This document shows positions 7,228 to 10,202 of a stretch of DNA of 10,202 bases, piece by piece. Origin of the DNA: Chrysochromulina parva. Its lineage: Eukaryota; Haptophyta; Prymnesiales; Chrysochromulinaceae. Under the pieces are notes generated by a model. It saw only the letters and a list, made by a program, of their open reading frames with translations. It did not search any database and was not told where the DNA came from. The position numbers and the translations under genes are program-made. The DNA is taken from contig PJAB01002159.1 in the NCBI GenBank assembly GCA_002887195.1, forward strand, positions 1-10,202, written 5' to 3'. Each line of letters begins with the position of its first letter. Position 1 is the first letter of the stretch.

Positions 7228-9588
7228 ATGAACGACGAGGTCTTCGCGCTCGCAACGCAGCTGGTCTCGCCCTCGTACGTGGCCCAGGCGCAGCAGGCGC
7301 GACGCGCGCGCGAGACCAAGTTCAAGTCGTTGCTCGCGCAGCGCCGGCTGCCCGATAATGGCTGGGACGAGGGCACGCTGCGATTGCTTCTCGAGGAGCT
7401 CGCGCTCATGGATTCGAATGCGTTCATCGGTAACGCCGGCGTGGGCGAGCGCGAGGCACGCATCGCCTGCCCGCTCGTGCGCAGCCGTCACTTTGGCTTC
7501 GGCCACGGCATCGGCCGCTCAGGAGACATCGCCGAGGAGCAGCCCAAGGCGGCGGGCTCGTCCCTGCTGTACAAGCTGACCAACTTTCTGGCGGCGGACG
7601 CGATCAAGCGAGCGGGCGCGCTCAGCGTCAACGTCAACTGCCTCGTGCTGCCCGTAGCAACGGGCATGACGGTCACGCTCACGATGCTCGCGCTGCGCGC
7701 GATGCGTCCAGCAGCCAAGTACGTCGTGTGGCCACGCATCGACCAGAAGTCGTGCCTCAAAGCGGTAGCGGCTGCGGGGTGCACGCCGCTCGTTGTCGAG
7801 AGCTTGCTCGAAGGCGACGAGCTGCGCACGAACGTGCCGGGCGTGCGCGCGCGCATCGAGGAGGTGGGAGCCGAACACGTTCTCTGTGTGCTCTCAACTA
7901 CTTCATGCTTCGCGCCGCGAGGCATCGACAAGCTGCTCGATCTGGGTCGGCTCTGCGCAGAGATGGGCGTGCCGCACATTGCGAACAATGCGTACGGTGT
8001 GCAGTGCACGCAGTGCATGAAGGCCATCGCCGCCGCTTCGAAGCACGGGCGGCTCGACGCCTTCATACAGTCGACTGATAAGAACTTTCTAGTGCCCGTG
8101 GGTGGGGCAATCCTAGCGTCGTGCTCGGCTGAGTTCGGAGCGGCGCTGATCGCCAAGGTGAGCGCCACGTACCCGGGGCGAGCCTCAATCGCTCCTATCC
8201 TCGACCTGTTCATCACGTTGCTGCATTTGGGCGCGGATGGCTGGGCATCGCTGCTCGAGCGGCGGCAGCGGCTGCTGCCCACCTTTCGTGAACGCCTCGG
8301 GGCTCTCGCGGCCTCCCACGGCGAGCGGCTGCTCGCGACGCCGAACAACTCGATCTCGATGGCGGTCACGCTCACGAGTGGCGGCGGCGGGCGGAGCGTC
8401 ACCGCGATGGGCGCGCAGCTCTGGGTGCGGCTCATCTCTGGAGCTCGTATCTGCGCGCCGGACGCCAAGAAGAAGAGTGTCGCGGGCATCGCCTTCACTA
8501 ACTACGGCTCGCACTGCGACGCATACCCGGTAGCGTACTTCACAGCGGCATGCGCGCTGGGCGCGACCGAGGAAGACCTCGACCTTTTCCTCAAGCGCCT
8601 CGACAAGACGCTCAAAGAGTGGAAGAAGATGAAGCCCCTCGCTGCGGAGTCTCCTGCCAAGTGCATTGCAAACGATCAGAGCGGCGCGCGACAAGCCGAG
8701 GGAGCTGAGGCGGCGGCGGGGGCTGAGGGGGCGGCGGAGGCGGCGGGGGCGGCGGGGGCGGTGGGGGGGGCGGGGGCGGCGAGAGCGGCGGCACCGGCAC
8801 CGGCGCCGCAAGCCGCCGAGGGTGAGGTCGCGGCGGCATCGGCGGCAGCACTGGGCGCCATGTCGGGCGCTCTTGAGCCATCCGCTGCAGCATCGGGGGA
8901 CTCGGCCGGGGTGGTGGCGACGCCGGCCGCGGAGGCGCCGCCGACGACGCCGACTCCGCCGCTTCCCCCGCCGGCTGAACCTACAACGAGCGACCCGATG
9001 CGCGGCTTCACGGTCCGCTCCGAACGCGTAGCATACCGGCGGTTTCTTCAGGTGGAGGAACGAGTGGTGGGCTACCCCGACGGGCGCGAGGCGAGCTTCG
9101 ACATCGTCGGCCATCCGAAGAACCAGTACTGCTTCGTGGTCGTCTTCGCGTACCACTCGGCGAGCGCGAGCGTGACTGTACTGCGCGAGTTCGCACAGGC
9201 GGCGCCACCGCATGCGGCCACAACACTTGTACTCCCCACAGGCGGCTATGATCCGACGAAACACTCGAGCTTGCTCGGGGCGGCGCAGGCGGAGCTGGCG
9301 GAAGAGGCGCGGCTTGCAGGCGGTACGTGGCACGCGCTGCTGCCCGAGGCTCATCCTGGGATCCTCGAGAGCAAGTGGTGCCGCAACCGCTTCACGCCTT
9401 TTGTGTGCATCGACCCAGAGCCCGATTCCGGTCAGGGCGAGCGTGACGTCGAGGAGTACTTTGAGTCTTGTGAACGCATGCCGCTGGCCGAGTTGCGCGC
9501 GGCGCTTGCGCAAGGCGAGTTCCTGCCTCCGTCGATGCAGACGTGCTTCAGTGCGATGGAGTGGCTGGCACGGCAGTCAGCGTCGTGA
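7228..9588 (+). CDS. SEPSECS: SepSecS selenocysteine synthase fused to a Nudix-type domain
   Basis: SepSecS (SLA/LP) is a PLP enzyme that converts O-phosphoseryl-tRNA(Sec) to selenocysteinyl-tRNA(Sec) using selenophosphate, the last step of selenocysteine synthesis in eukaryotes and archaea. The frame has 786 residues and no intron. The ATG at 7228 is the first in frame, has A at -3, and gives an N-terminus that aligns with human SepSecS from residue 1. Residues 1 to about 470 are the full enzyme: GVGERE (71-76), the phosphoserine-site segment HGIGRSGD with Arg97, Ser98 and Gln105, PLP lysine Lys285 in DKNFLVPVGG (human Lys284), Arg318 in YPGRAS (human Arg313), and SGAR (404-407) in the tRNA-end region. 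Residues 472-590 are an Ala/Gly then Pro/Thr linker. Residues 591-786 resemble ADP-sugar/ADP-ribose Nudix hydrolases. Human SepSecS (about 500 residues) lacks this extension. No in-frame stop separates the parts. Confidence 0.95.
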   Translation: MNDEVFALATQLVSPSYVAQAQQARRARETKFKSLLAQRRLPDNGWDEGTLRLLLEELALMDSNAFIGNAGVGEREARIACPLVRSRHFGFGHGIGRSGDIAEEQPKAAGSSLLYKLTNFLAADAIKRAGALSVNVNCLVLPVATGMTVTLTMLALRAMRPAAKYVVWPRIDQKSCLKAVAAAGCTPLVVESLLEGDELRTNVPGVRARIEEVGAEHVLCVLSTTSCFAPRGIDKLLDLGRLCAEMGVPHIANNAYGVQCTQCMKAIAAASKHGRLDAFIQSTDKNFLVPVGGAILASCSAEFGAALIAKVSATYPGRASIAPILDLFITLLHLGADGWASLLERRQRLLPTFRERLGALAASHGERLLATPNNSISMAVTLTSGGGGRSVTAMGAQLWVRLISGARICAPDAKKKSVAGIAFTNYGSHCDAYPVAYFTAACALGATEEDLDLFLKRLDKTLKEWKKMKPLAAESPAKCIANDQSGARQAEGAEAAAGAEGAAEAAGAAGAVGGAGAARAAAPAPAPQAAEGEVAAASAAALGAMSGALEPSAAASGDSAGVVATPAAEAPPTTPTPPLPPPAEPTTSDPMRGFTVRSERVAYRRFLQVEERVVGYPDGREASFDIVGHPKNQYCFVVVFAYHSASASVTVLREFAQAAPPHAATTLVLPTGGYDPTKHSSLLGAAQAELAEEARLAGGTWHALLPEAHPGILESKWCRNRFTPFVCIDPEPDSGQGERDVEEYFESCERMPLAELRAALAQGEFLPPSMQTCFSAMEWLARQSAS
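8641..8997 (+). other. Low-complexity linker with G-run cluster
   Basis: Residues 472-590 of the fusion link the two enzymes. The first half is nearly all Ala and Gly with some Glu, the second Pro, Thr and Ala. The coding strand at 8718-8776 has six runs of five or more G separated by short spacers, one of eight. Such a cluster is expected to favour G-quadruplex formation in DNA or mRNA, and to be prone to slippage and sequencing error. Confidence 0.8.
8998..9588 (+). other. Nudix-type domain of the fusion (residues 591-786)
   Basis: The domain opens with strand-like segments typical of ADP-sugar pyrophosphatases (FDIVGHPKNQYCFVVVFAY, then VTVLREFAQ), followed by LPTGGYDP and a Nudix-like helix AELAEEARL at residues 688-696. 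The metal-binding glutamates of the consensus REUXEEXGU are kept (Glu689, Glu692, Glu693). The Arg is Ala688 and the Gly is Arg695, and spacing from Gly673 is one residue longer than in the classic box. Further on, KWCRNRFTPFVCIDPEPD and a C-terminal helix look like conserved fold elements. Substrate cannot be told from sequence. It may be active with a divergent box or a binding domain. Confidence 0.78.
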
Positions 9589-9687
9589 GCTGGGTCGTGG
9601 CGCGGACGGCGACCGTTTCTGCTACCCGCCCGAACCTATCGTACTATGGCCGCGGCAGGCGATCCTGAAGGAGTTGACGGAGGAGTC

Positions 9688-9715
9688 AGAGAAGGAGGAG
9701 AGAAGGAGGAGAGAA
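9688..9715. repeat. Purine tract with an 11-bp tandem repeat
   Basis: Twenty-eight purines in a row consist of two perfect copies of AGAGAAGGAGG (9688-9698 and 9699-9709) and a partial third (9710-9715). It lies about 100 bases after the SEPSECS stop. Long polypurine tracts can form triplex DNA; whether this one does is unknown. Confidence 0.85.
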
Positions 9716-10004
9716 CGGGAGGTGGGGCGCGCGGGCAGAACCGTATTCACTCTTTATAGTATTGCTAAGTTCCGCTTTACTGTCAGCGTATCGAGGTGTC
9801 GGCTCCTCGCTCGAGAGGTCGAACGGAGGTCCGCCCCAGGCCGTCCGCGCGCTCCTCCGCGGGCGCGGCCGCCGGCGCATGAACTCGGATAGAACCTTCT
9901 TAGAACGAGCGAGATCTGACGTGAAAGTCACAATGAAGTCGAGAAGACCCCCCTGACAGCGTGACACACGACAGCTTTGAAGAGAAATATACCCATAATG
10001 TAAT

Positions 10005-10019
10005 CACATGGTACATGTG
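10005..10019. other. Perfect 6-bp hairpin before the edge repeats
   Basis: CACATG (10005-10010) and CATGTG (10014-10019) are inverted repeats around GTA. It ends one base before the first copy of the edge repeat and may mark the repeat boundary. Confidence 0.5.
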
Positions 10020-10020
10020 G

Positions 10021-10202
10021 CATCAGGACAACGGGACGCCACCTTGACGGGCTGCACGCACTACATATACATATACATATGTTACAGCCGCCGGACATAT
10101 CGAGACATCAGGACAACGATGCCACCTTGACGGGCTGCACGCACCAAGAGTGCTTACAGCCGCCGGACATGACATCACAACGACGCCACCTTGACGGGCT
10201 GC
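10021..10202. repeat. Tandem hairpin-forming repeats, cut by the window edge
   Basis: Copies begin with CATCA at 10021, 10106 and 10173, giving periods of 85 and 67 bases; the third runs off the window. Each holds the left block GCCACCTTGACGGGCTGC, and the two complete copies hold the right block TTACAGCCGCCGGACAT (10082-10098 and 10154-10170). Between the blocks the sequence differs: copy 1 has CATATA CATATA CATATG (10064-10081), copy 2 has CAAGAGTGC (10145-10153). GGCTG in the left block pairs with CAGCC in the right block, so each complete copy can fold as a hairpin with a variable tip. Confidence 0.9.

Larger units (their letters stand above)
9589..10020. other. Downstream region of SEPSECS
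   Basis: No gene is seen in these 432 bases. The stretch includes a purine tract (9688-9715), a short AT-rich patch near 9748-9768, and a perfect hairpin at 10005-10019 directly before the edge repeats. Frames on either strand are short or open only because the sequence is GC-rich. Confidence 0.4.

Noticed and set aside
8612..8893. Minus-strand poly-proline frame
   Set aside because: It is the complement of the Gly/Ala-coding G-rich linker of the SepSecS fusion and has no independent support.
9586..9760. Selenocysteine readthrough of the TGA ending SEPSECS
   Set aside because: The frame stays open to a TAG near 9758, but the extra residues are low-complexity Gly/Glu/Arg, no SECIS-like element was seen, and SepSecS is not known as a selenoprotein.

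Overview
The window is nuclear DNA from a eukaryote. It is GC-rich, and all four supported genes lie head to tail on the + strand, 360 to 840 bases apart. Three things point to a eukaryote: GT-AG introns that restore reading frames across stop-filled repeats, a WDR48/UAF1 deubiquitinase cofactor (a eukaryotic family), and the eukaryotic/archaeal form of selenocysteine synthase. SepSecS is missing from land plants and most fungi. Together with the GC-rich, Ala/Arg-rich coding style this suggests a unicellular alga or related protist. A haptophyte is my best guess, but the sequence does not prove it.

Layout: 1-232 is upstream sequence with a short palindrome. 233-853 is gene 1, an unrecognised 206-residue protein. 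1245-3615 is WDR48, two coding exons around a 283-base intron filled by a 10-base minisatellite. 3616-3977 is intergenic, with a (CTTG)n array just before the next start. 3978-6391 is gene 3, an unrecognised coiled-coil plus helical protein of about 745 residues with at least two short introns near its start. 6392-7227 is an 836-base intergenic stretch with hairpins. 7228-9588 is one intronless reading frame encoding full-length SepSecS joined to a C-terminal Nudix-type domain through an Ala/Gly/Pro linker. 9589-10202 is downstream sequence with a purine tract and, at the right edge, hairpin-forming repeats that run off the window.

The genes do not form an obvious pathway. SepSecS makes selenocysteinyl-tRNA(Sec), WDR48 activates ubiquitin-specific proteases, and genes 1 and 3 have no function I can name. 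The main candidate novelty is the SepSecS-Nudix fusion, which may link selenocysteine synthesis to nucleotide-diphosphate hydrolysis in one polypeptide. Next are the ambiguous 5' exons of gene 3, where one junction can act as either a 3' acceptor or a GC-type 5' donor, and the edge repeats, whose hairpin arms are conserved while the loops differ.
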